DNA of 64,000 nucleotides from Lepas anatifera (GCA_034440635.1 JAOTON010000453.1:372001-436000), one strand, 5' to 3'. Counted from the first letter of the stretch, positions 1 to 15,157 are shown. The notes: generated by a model from the sequence alone, not told the origin. Translations and numbers: made by a program.

Positions 1-152
1 TACTACGTAATAAACAGGCTAATATGCATCACTATTGAAACCTATCCACCCAGCGCAGTTTCTCGCGGACGCACGTGCACACCTAATCGCGTACAGAAGG
101 TACGCGGAGGTACTCCCGAGTACGCGGTCCTGGACCGGTGTCTGTTCCTCAG

Positions 153-270
153 ACGTGGACGAGTGCGCGGAGAATCTGGACAACTGCACCTCGTCCTCCA
201 CCTGCGTCAACACGGAGGGCAGCTTCAGGTGCCGCAGCAACTGCCCTCTCGGCTACCGGCCCAGCACCAG
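153..270 (+). CDS. fibulin exon 1 in window: cbEGF, cysteines 1-5
   Basis: Acceptor TTCCTCAG, donor CAG|GTAATG. The exon starts with D-V-D-E-C and ends in phase 2 after GYRPST. The sixth cysteine of this EGF module is supplied by exon 2 (GSC), which confirms the junction. The 152 bases before it look like intron. Confidence 0.8.
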
Positions 271-3200
271 GTAATGGGAGAGGCCGACCCGCCCAGAGGG
301 ACTGCTCCAACTGTCACCGCCAGCGTCTCCGTTGGAGCTAGCCAGCCGACTTGGGCGGGTAGTACCGGTAGGGCGGGTCCTGCCAAGGAATCTTGGGTCC
401 TACCAGCTCGGGAGGGGGCTGGGGATGGTGGTGAGATCAGCGAAACATACATTTATTACTGATAGAAACCTTTGCTCACACTCCTGGTAAAATTTGACAG
501 GCTTATACCATTCCGGCAGAAATAAAAAAGTTATTGCATTAAATACAGGATGCGAGGTTGTGGGGAGCACTAGTCTTCCTGGTAGCGACACCCCCCATTT
601 TTCAGGGATACTTATCCGGTGATATGAAATATACGGAGCCAGGCATTGTAATATGTGTGACTGGCTTGGCAAAGGCTTAACACGCGCATTGACGGGGGTG
701 GATGTTCGCCCCCCTCGGGTTTTTCGGAAATAGCATAAAAACGGCGGCGCGTAGCGCCTCCGTACCAGGCATAACTTTTCTCTCACCATTTGTACAACTT
801 TTGTGACAATTTTAAGGTTAGGTCATCTCAGGTCAGGTCACCAGCACAGGTCAAGTGACCTGACCTCTAAAACAAGTTTAAGATAGCATAAGTCGGAACA
901 GGGTGGACTTATCCGATTAAAACTCATATCACATAATTAGCCCACCGATTTCTCTAAACTATGTTCCGGTATTTTTATATCGATGACCTAAGGTCAGGTA
1001 CGAGCCATGACCTCTCCATTGGAAATACATGGGGAAAATTGTTTTAAGTGAATAACTTAGTAACGGATGACTACAGAGCGTTTATTTTAACTGCATTAAA
1101 TTTGCCTTGTCTTTGCAGGTCTAATGGTATGCATTTTATATAATTTGACCTTTACTTAACCTCAGGTCAGGTTAAATCCTTGATTTGACCTAGCAAGGTC
1201 ATATAATATATCATTCGATTCGGCTTACTGCGAGGATTCATATAGTTTAAATAGTTTTGCTCTATCTTTACTTGTTCAGATGTAATAACCGGAAACCTTC
1301 ATTTACATGTTTTCCCTATTACGGCATGTTTTGATCTCTAGTGGCCTTGAATGTGACCTGACAAAATATGGTTCAAATATTTTCGATGGAGAAGTGGATG
1401 GGCTACCCAACGCCGTTTACCGTTTTTTTTGCTATCTAGCGTGGTTCTCGAGATCTTAGGGGCGGGGGGCGGGTACCCCCGTCAAAGCGAAGGTGGCTCA
1501 GACCCCGTCAATGCACGTGTTAAGCTTTGTTAGGCTAATATGCCCCTGAACACACACACACGTTAAAATGTTTTTTTGTTGTTGCAAGCGATGGGTCTTG
1601 GAACAGGCCCATTATAACACGGAGAGTCTTACAACGTTCCTTGCAGGACGTCTGCCTCAGTTAAGAATAACAAAAAAAGCTGCCATACCCCCTCTATAGT
1701 CGGGGCCTCCATGACACTCACCTGTAGAGGGTCTGTATGGACTGTGAAACGGGATGGGATTCGTGTTCCATGATGAAATGATACGGAATGGGAGGACTTT
1801 TCTGGCTTTCTTTCAGGATGGGATAGAACTGAAACGATTTTTTCCAGACGTTACAGAACAAATCAATGGGATGGACGGGACCCCCCCAGTACGTATCTCT
1901 ATACATAAATAAAAACTCCGGCACGGAACTGGAGGGAAATAACTGACGTGAGACATAATGGGACTGACGCCAAGATTGTCTTGCCCGTCACCCATGACAC
2001 CCACGGTCCTTCACCTCTGCATGCCACTTGTCTGACCTCCAGCGGCAGCTGCGACGACATCGACGAGTGTGCTGAGGGCTCCCACAACTGCCGCCCAGGT
2101 CAGACCTGTACCAACGAGCCCGGCACCTTCAGATGCGTGGCCAACACCACCTGCATCGAGGGCTTCCAGTACTCCTACGTCACTGCCAACTGCGAGGGTG
2201 AGCCGCTGGAGCCGCGCGCGCTGTGGAAACGGCTTGACTTGACGTCGTGGGTGGTGATGTTTGCTTTTTAGTAAGTTCCAGGTGTCTATCATGATTACAG
2301 ATAGATCCTGTATTGTTCTTACGCTGGCCTTTTCATTCCAATAATGGCGTTGAATTTTGTCTGTGGGATTAGAAGAGTAGGAAAGTTTACATGCGAATAT
2401 CGATTTTTTTATACGGGGATAATCAAATTGTATTTTGATAATGATGCCAATATAAGTGCATTCTGGCATGTAAAACACGCTCTTTAAGATTCTAGAGTGT
2501 CATTAAAGAGACAAGGCAACTAAAGTCTGATTAAATCAGTACCTATAGGAAATCGTTTACAGAGGCCGAGGCCTGCGACTGTTGTGGCGAGACTTTTTAT
2601 TTTGGGTTGAAATGTTAAAGCGTAAATAAGTGGGATCGTAGGATATTGAAATCTTACCAACCAACACAATGTTGTGAGTCGGCTGATATAATTTTCTCGA
2701 TTCCTGTCTAGTGTGACATAATGAAGAGTTTTCCCAAATTGTTACCGGCTTTTGAGTTCAATCCAGGTTAAAGCATCTGCAAACCGACTGGCGTATAACT
2801 TTTGCATAGTTGTGTATGGATATTTACTTATTTCTGTCCGTTCAAAGGGCGGGCTCGGGGGCTGTGTTAGAGATTTTAAGTCCGGATTTTTCTCTATTCC
2901 CCTACTCGGCCATTACCATGCAGTGAGGAAAGCTCCCGCGATAACACTAGCACCGGCGCTGCCACATTGCCTTCACCTGTGTTTCAGACATTGACGAGTG
3001 TGCCGAGGGCCGGCACGGCTGCGCCCGCTCCCACCGCTGCGTGAACACAGTGGGCAGCTTCACCTGTATCGCTCGCATCCCCAGCTGTCCCTCCGGCTTT
3101 CGCTACAATGAGATCCTGCGGGACTGCGTCGGTTAGTACGCCCCCGACGCGCCATGCACGGGCGGTACAGGTATCGTCTGGTACAAAGCTTCAAGATGTC

Positions 3201-6200
3201 CATGTTCGATCGAGCGTGGGGGATAGACTGTACTGAACACGCACGCTAGCGCTGACGCTTCCTTGCAGGTTTCGAATCCGCACGAGTGTTTTTGTTTTTT
3301 GGCCACGGGAACAGCGTTTTGTATTAGTAACACCAATAAGTATGTAGATACTCACTCTATGCAGCTTACCCGAAATGAGTGAGAAAGAATAATATGATGC
3401 CTCGTTGTTGGCAGAAATCTGTTAGGAAGGTTTTATACGGAAGCGTAAATATATTTTATTGTTTATTTGGTGCATGCGAGCAGCCGGCGACGCTAATGGC
3501 AGCTGATATCGATGGACGTAACAAAAACATAAAACTACAATAATTTTTGTGGTATTAGCCATTTCTTACAGAAAGATCCAGACTTGACAATCTCAAAGGG
3601 AGGGTTGTGGCACATACATGACCGGATCAGCCCTCCCTGAGGTCACCCCTAGGGTACCCAGTGTCTCATTGGAACCAGTCTTAAAACGGTAAATCCTTTT
3701 CGCCTTCGGCGCGCCGTTTTCTGCAGATGTGGACGAGTGTAAGGAGGGAGGGAATACCTGCGACTCGGCGCTGGAATACTGTGTCAACACCGTCGGCAGC
3801 TTCGAGTGCAACAAGCGCATCGACCCCATCCAGTGCGCCACAGGCTTCCAGCTCAACCCTTCCAACGGCATTTGTGAAGGTGGGGTACATTGGCTGGATG
3901 GCAGTGGTTTCAACCGTCGATATCACTGCAATCTGAATTATTCTTAATTGGTTGTCAGATATAGTCGAAACATTTGCATTTGGATTGATCGATTAAGACT
4001 TTTTATAAGGCGTTCTGTGCATAGCACCTTTGCCCGCCCGGACCCAGTGACACCTCCCGTGCCTGACCTTACCCGGACCCAGTGACAGCTCCCGTGCCTG
4101 ACCTTGCCAGGCCCCAGTGACACCTCCCGTGCCTGAACTTGCCCGGACCCAGTGACACCTCCCGTGCCTGACCTTGCCCGGCCCCAGTGACACCTCCCGT
4201 GTCTGACCTTGCCCGGCCCCAGCGACACCTCCCGTGCCTGACCTTGCCCGGACCCAGTGACACCTCCCGTGCCTGACCTTGCCCGGCCCCAGTGACACCT
4301 CCCGTGCCTGACCTTGCCCGGACCCAGTGACACCTCCCGTGCCTGACCTTGCCCGGCCCCAGCGACACCTCCCGTGCCTGACCGCACCCGGCCCCAGTGA
4401 CACCTCCCGTGCCTGACCGGATCCGGACCCAGCGACACCTCCCGTGCCTGACCTTGCCCGGCCCCAGCGACACCTCCCGTGCCTGACCTTGCCCGGCCCC
4501 AGCGACACCTCTCGTGCCTGACCGCACCCGGCCCCAGTGACACCTCCCGTGCCTGACCGGATCCGGACCCAGCGACACCTCCCGTGCCTGACCTTGCCCG
4601 GCCCCAGCGACACCTCCCGTGCCTGACCTTGCCCGGCCCCAGCGACACCTCCCGTGCCTGACCTTGCCCGGCCCCAGTGACGCCTCCCGTGCCTGACCTT
4701 TCCCGGCCCCAGTGACACCTCCCGTGCCTGACCGCTCGGCAGACATTGACGAGTGTGAGCTGGGACAGCATTCCTGCCGGCCGCCGCTGCACTGCGTCAA
4801 CATCAGGGGCAGCTTCACCTGCAGCAGGGTGGCCGCCCGCGGCAACGTCACCTCCAACCAGCGCTGCCCGGCAGGTATCCGACCCAGCCGCCTCCTCTCT
4901 TAGGCGGCGCAATTTCCGTGACTGCTTTTTTCGTATTCTATCAATGTATGTAGAGGAGTTTCTACTAGTACATTCAACATGTTTTTATTAATCTTATCAG
5001 TTGACCCAAATGCCTCGTGAAGCGCAATGACTCTGACTTGCTATTTGTTTTTACAATGAGCCATACATCTCACATAATGGCTAGGTCTGTAAAGATAGGA
5101 CGATCTGTTCAAGCCTTGCGGCTTCCCTGAACAAGGAGGAAGTTGACTCCCGAGAAACCCTTCCAAGAATGAAAGAGTTGGTGACGCCACATGACCCTGG
5201 CGGTTGGTGCGTCGATAAGCCCCAACAATTATTGTTAATAACCTGTTCAAGCCTTGATTGCAAATGATAGTTATTGCTGGATATAAGTCGTAGCAGAAAT
5301 CTATATTAAATGGAGCTTTGTAACAGTAGTTTATTTTGAATTTAATGTTATTTCGAATATAATGTTCATGTTCGAAAATGACTTTGAAACAACAGTTTAT
5401 ATTAGATATAATTTCCTGGCATAATTGCATACCTATAAAAATAAGTTTGTAGAGGCATGTGAGTGTAACTAGGCACTTTTGAAGAAAACTTTCGGTGACT
5501 AAATTTTCTGAGAAAATCCGTCAAACATCTCAGTGCTGCTCCACCAGGCTACAAGTTCCTGGCGGGTCGGTGCCGCGACATTGACGAGTGCGCCGAGGGC
5601 AAGGACCTGTGCAACAAGGCGACGGAGCGGTGTGTGAACGAACAGGGCGGCTACCGTTGCCGAGAGAGTCGCGCGCCGCCGAGCCCGACCATATCCGCCG
5701 GAAGCACCATCTGTGACGACGGCTACAGGCTCTCCACCAGCTTCGGACGCTGCCTGGGTGAGGGACTGGAGGGCTGGAGGGGGCGTGGTCTGGGTGAGGG
5801 GCTGGAGGGGAGGATACGTGATCTGGGTGAGGTGATGGAGGGGAGGGGGCGTGATCTGGGTGAGGTGGTGGATAGGGAGACATTCCCTCCCTCCTAGGGA
5901 GAGTGGTTCGGATATCGTGGAGCGGAGGAGATGTCATCATATGGGTGATGGTGACGAATGCACTGATGATGGACTGCCCGAGTTTTGGGGGTGGCTATCG
6001 GCACCTTAGCATGATGCAGTGTGTTTTATGGTTGTCATGTAAGAAATATGATTGGCTGCCTAAAGGTGTATCCATCCGTGTAAATGCATGATATTATCAC
6101 TGTATTTATTAGACGTACAATTATATGCTTCCAATGATATATTTTCTATTGCGTTTGTCTACCAGCAGTTTTACATTGCGATTCTTACCTTGCCCACATT

Positions 6201-9200
6201 TTTCTAGAAGGCGGAATTCAAAAACAATAGATCGGCTCCTACGTGTGTGTCTAGGTTTTACCGAATAAAATGTCGCCTGGGTTTTCCCCAGACATTAACG
6301 AGTGTCTGGAGCAGCCGGACGTCTGCGGCACGCAGGGCACCTGCATCAACACCAGAGGCAGCTTCAGCTGCCAGTGCGAGGTCGGCTTCAAGTCGGACAA
6401 GGAGACGAAACGCTGCGCCGGTGGGTGAAAATCAGCTGAGCCTGTGGCATTCATACTGGGTGCAATAGTGGGTCGTGTGGGCCAACCGGTTACATACAGA
6501 AGAAATAATGGTGGAATAAGCCATCGGTTATAATCGATTATAATCGATATAAGATAATTGTCTTATACAGGGGTTCTCGCGTCTTTGCTTAGTACTAGAA
6601 ATCTATTTTCACATCGTTGACCAAGCCTCTAGCCCTGGTTAGTTCCTGGTACTAGGAACCAACCAGGATCAGATATAATCTGATACCCAGTATAATATGA
6701 TCCTGATAGCATAACACATGAAGCTCCTTGAGCTTAGCATTTGGTGCTAAGCCGCAAGTATGATAGCCACCTAGCATGACAAACGAATGACACCCTGCCT
6801 GCCCCACCAGATATGAACGAATGCCAGCTGGACATCCACAGCTGCGTAGAGAATCAGAGGTGCGACAACACCATCGGCTCCTTCGTCTGCATCCGCACCT
6901 CCGGCTGCGGCACCGGCTACACGCTCAACTCCCAGCTGGGCGTCTGCGAGGGTGAGGCAGCGGCTGCACGCTGTGATTGGCTGGGAGCAGTCTGAACCGA
7001 GAGCTTGTGAGACCTCGCACACCTGCGTCTCCCTTTTGCTACGACGGCGTAACGCCTCCGAATGGGACTGTTCGCCGGGCCGCATCGTCTTTATACTACA
7101 TTGCAGATATTTAATTGATATTGGTAACGATTGGTGTAACTGCCTATTGCTTCAGGAGATCTTAAAAAGATCCCGGTAAAGTGACGAGAAATATTCCCTC
7201 GACGTCGAAAGAGGTCTCAGACCACAGCTCCCTGCGCTGCAGTTTCCCCGCGCTGCGCTTGGCATGTGTGATCAGATACGACCAACTCCTGACCCGATGA
7301 TAACGTCGCCGCAGAACAATCGCCTCTTTTCCGATGTATTGCTCTGAAATAAATAGTCAGCATGAGTAGAATCACTTTCTACAACATGGTTTTAACCTAT
7401 AATCCTTCCTTCATTGAACGGGAAAACGCCGTGTTCTCCCTAAATGTTCTCCCCGTAGATGACGACGAGTGTGAACTGGGACGCGACAACTGCGCCAGCC
7501 TCGGCCCCAAGTGGATCTGCAACAATATCGAGGGCTCGTTCCGGTGCGTGAAGAAGAGGTGCAAGCAGGGGGGAGAGGCTGACGGCTGCAGGGCGCTGCG
7601 TCCGTGTGGACTGTCGACCCGGCTTCAAGCCGGACAGGGCCGGACGCTGCAAAGGTGGGGCGCTGATGGAGCTGGGCCGTCTGTGGTATAGAGGATTGGC
7701 TAGATGTCTCAGAAGTGTTCGAAATGTTTACAAAATGATTATCCCTACCTGCACAATGAGTAGAGTTGGTGCCACCTTGTGATACTGTATTATGTTGGCT
7801 GGATTAATTTAACCGCAAAAGGGCGAAAGCCTCAGTTGGGAAAGTATAAGCTCTTCTGGTTCCTCGAATTTTCCCCAACCCTAGTTGCCAGGGTCGGGTT
7901 TTTTCGAGCCTTTGGCTTTGTGACTCAGCCAATGATGTAAAAAGAAGTCTTAGAGGCAAGTGGTGTTTTTGGATAATTCCTTAAAAACCAGTTCCAAACA
8001 CTTTCTGATCTCATGCCCCGTAAACACGGCATTTCTGAACACTGAATGGTAGAGAAGTCTATCACTTCCAGCGTTAGGGAGTACTAACTTTTAGGAACAA
8101 ATATGTCGATACCCAAGATATCTTTATTTAAAGGTACGTTCAATGCAGCCCCCTCCAACAGCAAGCGCAGACCATTGGATGTGACATGTAACATATAACA
8201 TGGGAAAATTAAATGATTAAATATCCAAATTTTTGCAAAAAGAGGCCCACAATAGAAAATAAAATGTTTATTCATTCAATTTGGGATAAATTTGATTACC
8301 GTGTATTCTCACAAATTCGTAAGCAGGAAGTGCCATTAGCAGCAGTTTCCGGCGTGAAGGCATGGAAAAAGGATGAGGGAAACGTATCAGGAAGTGGAGG
8401 GTGGGTGGGGAACGCGCTCGTCGCAGCCTTCCTGCACGGCGCTCACGACGCACTGCCCTCCTCTCCTTTCCCAGCCTGTGCTGAGCCGTCTGGTCGTGTT
8501 TGCCTCGGTTATCTCGGCGTCCCTGTTTGAACTGTCGCGGCTGTGCTCGGGTCGCTAACCTTGTTACCACCGGTCGGCGGTAACATCACTTTAGCGGCCC
8601 TTCGCCGCCTGCTGCCGTTACCTGTTCCCATATTGATTTCTTACCTCTTTGGCCGTTAGAGATGTGCCTTCACGCTCAACCCTTTTTGGGGTCTCGGTGG
8701 GCGTGTCCTTTCCCCGAAAGAAACACTGCCAAACCGCCAGAGGAGAGCCGCAACAGCAGGACTACGTCGAACCTGTGTTTGTGAAAACCTGGACACAACA
8801 GTCACAATGTGAAGCCCATGAGTCGGGCAGCACCGGCAATGGGGTCGCAGAGCAGGTCCCCGGCACCAACGGGGCCGATTAGCCTCCGGCGCCGTAGGGC
8901 AAAAGCGATACCACGACTGGTGGGGAGCATCGGCCGCCCCGGTAACGTGAGGTGTCTGAAGGCGGTACCTACACACGGCCGCGAGGAAAATACGTGCCGG
9001 ATCAGACACACTGTGCGCGTCTCGGCACTGCAGCCCCTGCACAGGCTTCCCGCGACCCCGATGTTGTCACTATACACAATGGCCCAGTGACCGCACCAGG
9101 GTCACTTCAGATTACACAGGCAACAAACACTGGGGAGCGGACCAAGAAAGGTCATGCGCGGCGCCGCCTGAACAGCGTTAGCGGACCACCGCTGTACGTA

Positions 9201-12200
9201 CTGGTGGCGGCCAAACCTGCCGCCCGTGCCGGTCCGCGAGCTGTCTGTAAACACGGCTAAGGCGAGTGTCCGGCACGCCGCTGTTTACTAAGGGAAAACA
9301 CCCGTTCCACTGGAGGAGGAGACGGTACCATCACAGTAGGTCGGCCCGCGCGTCAGCGGAGACGGTGTCGTAGAGGCCGGCCACTGAGTGGGCGGCGTCA
9401 AAAACCGGCGCACACAGGCACAGCAGGGCGGGATACAGCGGCCTGCGTTGGCGATCTTACCGGCGACGAAGAGCTGTTTCGGCTTAGGGACCAAGGGGGG
9501 CTGGGGCACGATCGAGCTAAACGGATGCAATGTGGATAATAATGCCGTGCTCTTTATCGGCGAGCAGAGCCAGGGTCATGGTTATAGTGTCAAAAACTAC
9601 GCCAATAATTTTGAGGTAGGTGGCAGTCGGAGCGCATTCGGAACCCGCCAGGAACACTCCGAGCTCGGCACAAATGCGAAGGGAAGTATTGAAGGCGTGA
9701 ACTGCCTTTAGATAAGTTGGAGGGCCGACTCCAAAGAGGATATTTCATTTCAAATTGAGCCATGTCCCGAAGTCTGCTGGATAAGGGCGGCCAAGCACTC
9801 TGCAAAGTCGGTAAATATCCTATGCGAGCTGCGGCATCCGAACGGTAGCGCATTTTGGGGGAAAGTGAGCCGTCCGGGCAAACCCGAGCGAACGAAAATG
9901 GGAGGGTGCACGGGACATGTTTGAAAGCGGCCGTGGTAGCAGCTTTAAAAGGCAGAAGCCCGCCGCCACCAATGGGGAAGATGTTTCGAATTAGCTCGTC
10001 TATACTAGTGTAGTGGACGCGAAACGGTCGCGGATAGTGTAGCCATTCGAGGCGGCGTCATGGGGCTGAAAAAGGATAATATACTGTGCACGCAGCTAGG
10101 CGGCTTAGCCGGGCCTGGATGGGTTCCCCGAAAGGAGGGAAAAAGTGGGGATGGAAACAGCCCCGTGTAATCCCAGCCGCAGTCTCGGGACCGATGGGCG
10201 GGCTGACAGCCGCTCGGGGCCGAGAAGCCGAAATGGCCGCCTGGCGATCCCTCCACTCCTAAGTCGGCGCCCTACCAAAAGCAACCAATGAGGAGAGGAT
10301 GGGGCAGACAACATAGGAGGAGAGACTCATCTAATACTCTAACTCTACTCTAATCGGCGTACGCAGGAGAGGTTCAGCTGTGTGGTCAGCGGCCGCGCTG
10401 CTGTGTCCGGGACAGCATGCGATTGCATCGGAATGACCAGAATTTGGTCCCGGCGGCACCCAAACTCTGTCTCTTCCGGGTCGGAGTCGGAAGAGGACGA
10501 GTCCCGGCGGCGCCGCTGCCGTAGCACCACGCCATTGCTGTGGTCTTCCCTTTCAGTGCCGTTTCCACCCGGTGGTGCGCGGTCTGGCCGTCGTAGGGGG
10601 CGTGCCGGCTAGGTTCAGCGCCGCGCCGCTATCGTTGTTTGCAGATTACGGCGCTGGGCGGGCCGTCCAGACGGGGGTGGTGGTTAACTGAGGCGGCGGC
10701 GGACCCTGTGTAAACCCACCGGCCGGCGGCGGTGCCAGTGTAGACCACTGAGCGTGTAGACGCGCCAGCAGCGGGCGAGGGTGCCGCGCTAGACACACGA
10801 GCTGGTGGCGGCCCAGCCGGGTACTCGCCAGCCGGCTGCGGCGCCGGTGTGTACACATCGTCTCACGGCTCCGGCAGCGGGTTCCCTCTCGGCTGGAGGC
10901 TGGGGCCGGCGGCGGAACACAGTCGCCAACGGCGGTGGGGCTGGTTTGAACAGCTGTGTCCAGATCCGAGCGGAGGCCAGAGTCCCTCGCTGCCTGCTCG
11001 GCGCTGCCAGCGCAGGAAGGTGTTTGTTTGTTCAACAGGTGTACGGGATGCCGCGACGAGGAGACGCAGCGAGAGTGCAAGTGGGTGCGTGAGGGGGAGG
11101 AGGGTCATTGTATTGGTGTATAGGACAGCCCCGCCGCGGAGGCAGGGGCGGATACAAGGGGGCTGAGGGGTTCAACCCCACCCCCTTCCAATGTGCGAGT
11201 GCCTATAGTTAATGCCTAGGCGGGGGCTGAACAGAGATAATGGCGAGGGAGGCTCGAGCCCCCTAGCCCCCCAATGAAGTCCCGGATCCGCCACTGCTCT
11301 GAGGGGACTTAAACCAGGTACTACGTGTGCAAAAATCAGGGCGCCTGCGCTGTTTTGACCAGGATATACTGGCATTACTTGTACACTATATATATCGAGG
11401 CCAACCTGACAAGCAAGTTTGGCGCTTACGCCAAAGGATACTCTACTGACCAAGGTGTCTGTACACTCACTCAGGGCTTCAAACGAAAACAATTTCTGTT
11501 ATCGGATTAGCTTGAAGCAGGGAGACTGAACCAATGAGTGGTTAAAGGGAATGTGGCACCTTCATAACGTGAGTTTAACTGAGATAGCCAAGTTGTAAAG
11601 CAAGTCGGAAAACCCGGTAATCCGTATATCATTTGTCTTGGAACTCGATATTTCCGTAGAAAAAAACTCACATCAGATGAAGTGGCGCAGCCTGTTACAC
11701 GACGCCGACATTACAAGCGCTAGCCGTGCCGAGCGACTGCTTGCAAGGCGACATACACGCGGAGCCGGGGCACAGACGTAACCACAAAAGGCCGTACTGG
11801 ACCAGCGGCCACTATTTTGGAACTTGGCATCCGACGTCCTAGGCACGGCTGCAAAAGTGGCCGGGCTGATGCGAAGAAAGTGGGAGGCATGGCCATGCGG
11901 TCGTAACGTGGCAGGGACGAAAAAGGTGCAGTGGGCGCGTTGAAGGACTATTGTTCGGGAGATTAAAGGGAATTTGGCGCCGTTATAACGTGATTTTAAC
12001 TGAAATAGCTGTAAAGTTGTAAAGCATGCCGGAAACCCAGTACTCAATATATTATTTGTCTTGTAACTCAAAATTTCCGTGGAGAAAAGCTAAAAGCCTT
12101 TCTGAAATGTACCCCAAATGTACTCCAGTCAGGTTGCCACAGTTGCCAGCTGTTGGTGTGACGGCAGCGCTGACGTCACGGTGAATAATCAGCCAATATC

Positions 12201-15083
12201 AGCTCTTGAATGCTATTGAATATGATAGCAGTTGCCAGATCGTGACGTCATCCACAGACAGATGTGTATTTGCCACACTAGAGGAGCATTTCAAAATCAA
12301 AATATTGGATGCATTGTACATTTTCCAGGGAAATCATGCACGTTTTCATGGATTTGGCTAAAAATACCCTAATTACACCAAATTTCTGGATTTGACCAAG
12401 GTGCCACATTCCCTTTGATGGCGTGTGGTGGCCCATGTCGTCGTGTTTTGTATATGGAGGTAGATGATACATCGTGTGGGCTCCATAACCGGGTACCCTA
12501 TCGGCCGCGTCCGGGGCTGTCGAAGAGGAATGCGATGCACAGACCAGGGTATAAGGCCAAAGCACGGACGGCCCAGACGCAGCGTTGGGCTCACGAGAGG
12601 ACAGTGCAGAGTTTGTATTTGAGACGGCGCAGTTTGTCGAGAGTGGGTGGTGACCGAGCCGGCCGGGAAGCTGTCGGCAAACCTCTGACGGCGAAACTCA
12701 GGGGTGCAGCAGTGGCTCTATTGCAGCCTGCACCAGAGGTTAAGAGTGACCGGCTGGTACACCCGTGGTCAGGTGAAGGTACCGCACCGCGGCGAGGTGC
12801 TGCCGCACTGTGGCCAGCGACCCGCCGCGCAGGCCAGAAAGCTGATATGGTAAACAAGCGTGTCTTCCTGGGCGGGGACAGGTGAGACGCCGCTGTAGCT
12901 GAAAAACTGCAGATGCAGCGCTGGCCGGAAGTGGAAGCACGCCGGGACGTGGGGGCCAGTCTGTTGTGCAACACAGCTCGGGTGGTGCTGTCCAGCGTGG
13001 CGTCACGGCTGCAGGGGTGCCTCCTGTGACGTGGAAACCCCAGAAACATCCCCGGGGCTGGACCGGGTGTGTGCAGAGCGCCGGCGGCTAGGCCAGACCC
13101 GTGCTGAGCGGGTGGAGCCGGACTATCTCGATAACCTGGGAAGCCGTAGCTCCACTCAGTGTACCGACCGCAGTTTCCCGGATGATGTTTGCACGGGATA
13201 CAGTGTACACAAGAGCGGGGCGTTGAGAGGCGCAGTCGCTAAGGTGGGTTGCCCGGCCGACCACTGATGGCAGTGTAAACATCCGAGAACCAGAGCACGG
13301 CCAGCTGCGGAGCGCCGGCGGGACAAGACCAGCTACGCCGGAAGTAGGCAGCCGGGGTAGTGTCAAAGTCCGTGGAAGGCTGTAGCTACAGATATCCGAG
13401 GCGTCGGTTGGGCGGTCCAGCATAACAAGACACCGTGTGGGGCGAACCAGAGATGCAAGGTCTGTGTCACTCCAGCCTCCTGAGGGGGAAGGAGGGATCC
13501 AGGGACCCGAGGCGTCGGGTAGGGCGATCCAGCACGCCGAGGCGTCGGGGGGCGGTCCAGCATCTCGAGGCGTCCAGGGGCGATCCAGAGACCCGAGGCG
13601 TCGGGTGGGGCGATCCGGCATCCCGAGGCGTCGGGGGCGATCCGGCATCCCGAGGCGTCGGGGGCGATCCGGTATCCCGAGGCGTCGGGGGCGGTCCGGC
13701 ATCCCGAGGCGTCGGGGGGCGATCCGGCATCCCGAGGCGTCGGGGGCGATCCAGAGACCCGAGGCGTCGGGTGGGGCGATCCAGAGACCCGAGGCGTCGG
13801 GTGGGGCGATCCAGAGACCCGAGGCGTCGGGTGGGGCGATCCAGAGACCCGAGGCGTCGGGTGGGGCGGTCCGGCATCCCGAGGCGTCGGGGGGCGATCC
13901 GGCATCCCGAGGCGTCGGGGGGCGATCCGGTATCCCGAGGCGTCGGGGGGCGGTCCGGCATCCCGAGGCGTCGGGGGGCGGTCCGGCATCCCGAGGCGTC
14001 GGGGGGCGATCCAGTGACCCGAGGCGTCGGGTGGGGCGATCCAGCATTCTCAAACGATACGAGTCGAATAAGAGGACTTACCGGGTCTGGTGACCTCCGA
14101 GTTGAATATGTCGATACTGAGCGGCAATAACACAATACAACAGCGATATCACAATAACGAGCGGAACGCGCTCGTCGCAGCCTTCCTGCACGGCGCTCAC
14201 GACGCACTGCCCTCCTCTCCTTTCCCAGCCTGTGCTGAGCCGTCTGGTCGTGTTTGCCTCGGTTATCTCGGCGTCCCTGTTTGAACTGTCGCGGCTGTGC
14301 TCGGGTCGCTAACCTTGTTACCACCGGTCGGCGGTAACATCACTTTAACACACGGCTCAATGGTGAAGGAATTCCTCCACGCCCGTGTAACGTCACTCGG
14401 GCGTGGAGGAATCCCTCTTGAACGTACCTTTAAGTAAAGGTATCTTGCGTTCAATGGAGGTTCCTCCATGCCCAAATGACGTCACAGGCTCACCCCTCCA
14501 AGGGTGTATCAGAGTATCTATGTCAATACTATCTAGAATATTCCAAAAGATTACCATATTAAAAACAGAATGTTTTACTTCTACTTTTGGAACTAAATTC
14601 AATTCCTTGTGTTCCCTCAAATTGGCAAGCAAGCATCACAAAATTTGGAATATTTTCAGTAGACCCAACATTAAAAATCCCTCCACGCCCGCGTGACGTC
14701 TCAACCCCTGCTCTTGGAGGGGAGCTAATCGAGGCCGGCACAGAGCCCATAGATGCAGCACACCTGTATTGTCATACTACCACCTGACACACACCCACAC
14801 ACTGTCCGGTAGACATTAACGAGTGCGAGAACGATCCGTGCGGCGCCAACTTCCGGTGCGAGAACTCTCCGGGCAGCTTCACCTGCGTGGCGCTGCTGGA
14901 CTGCCAGCGCGGCTTCGCACCATCCCAGGACGGCACCATCTGCGTCGGTGAGTTTCACCGAGGCCGCGGCAGAACGTCCGCCAGTGTGGTGTGCCGGACT
15001 GTGCAGATGATAAGGGCTGCCTTCGTCTTCGATGGCTTCAAGTTAGTGTTGTGTTTTGGGCTTAGATGAATAGCTGCGTTATT

Positions 15084-15157
<74 letters not shown>

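Noticed and set aside
3993..4912. Three overlapping minus-strand ORFs of 240-320 codons with [12 protein letters not shown] repeats
   Set aside because: They are the 35-bp minisatellite read in three frames; there is no domain, and the array is intronic in the fibulin gene.
13088..14324. Long R/G/P/D-rich ORFs on both strands
   Set aside because: By-products of a GC-rich repeat with units divisible by three.
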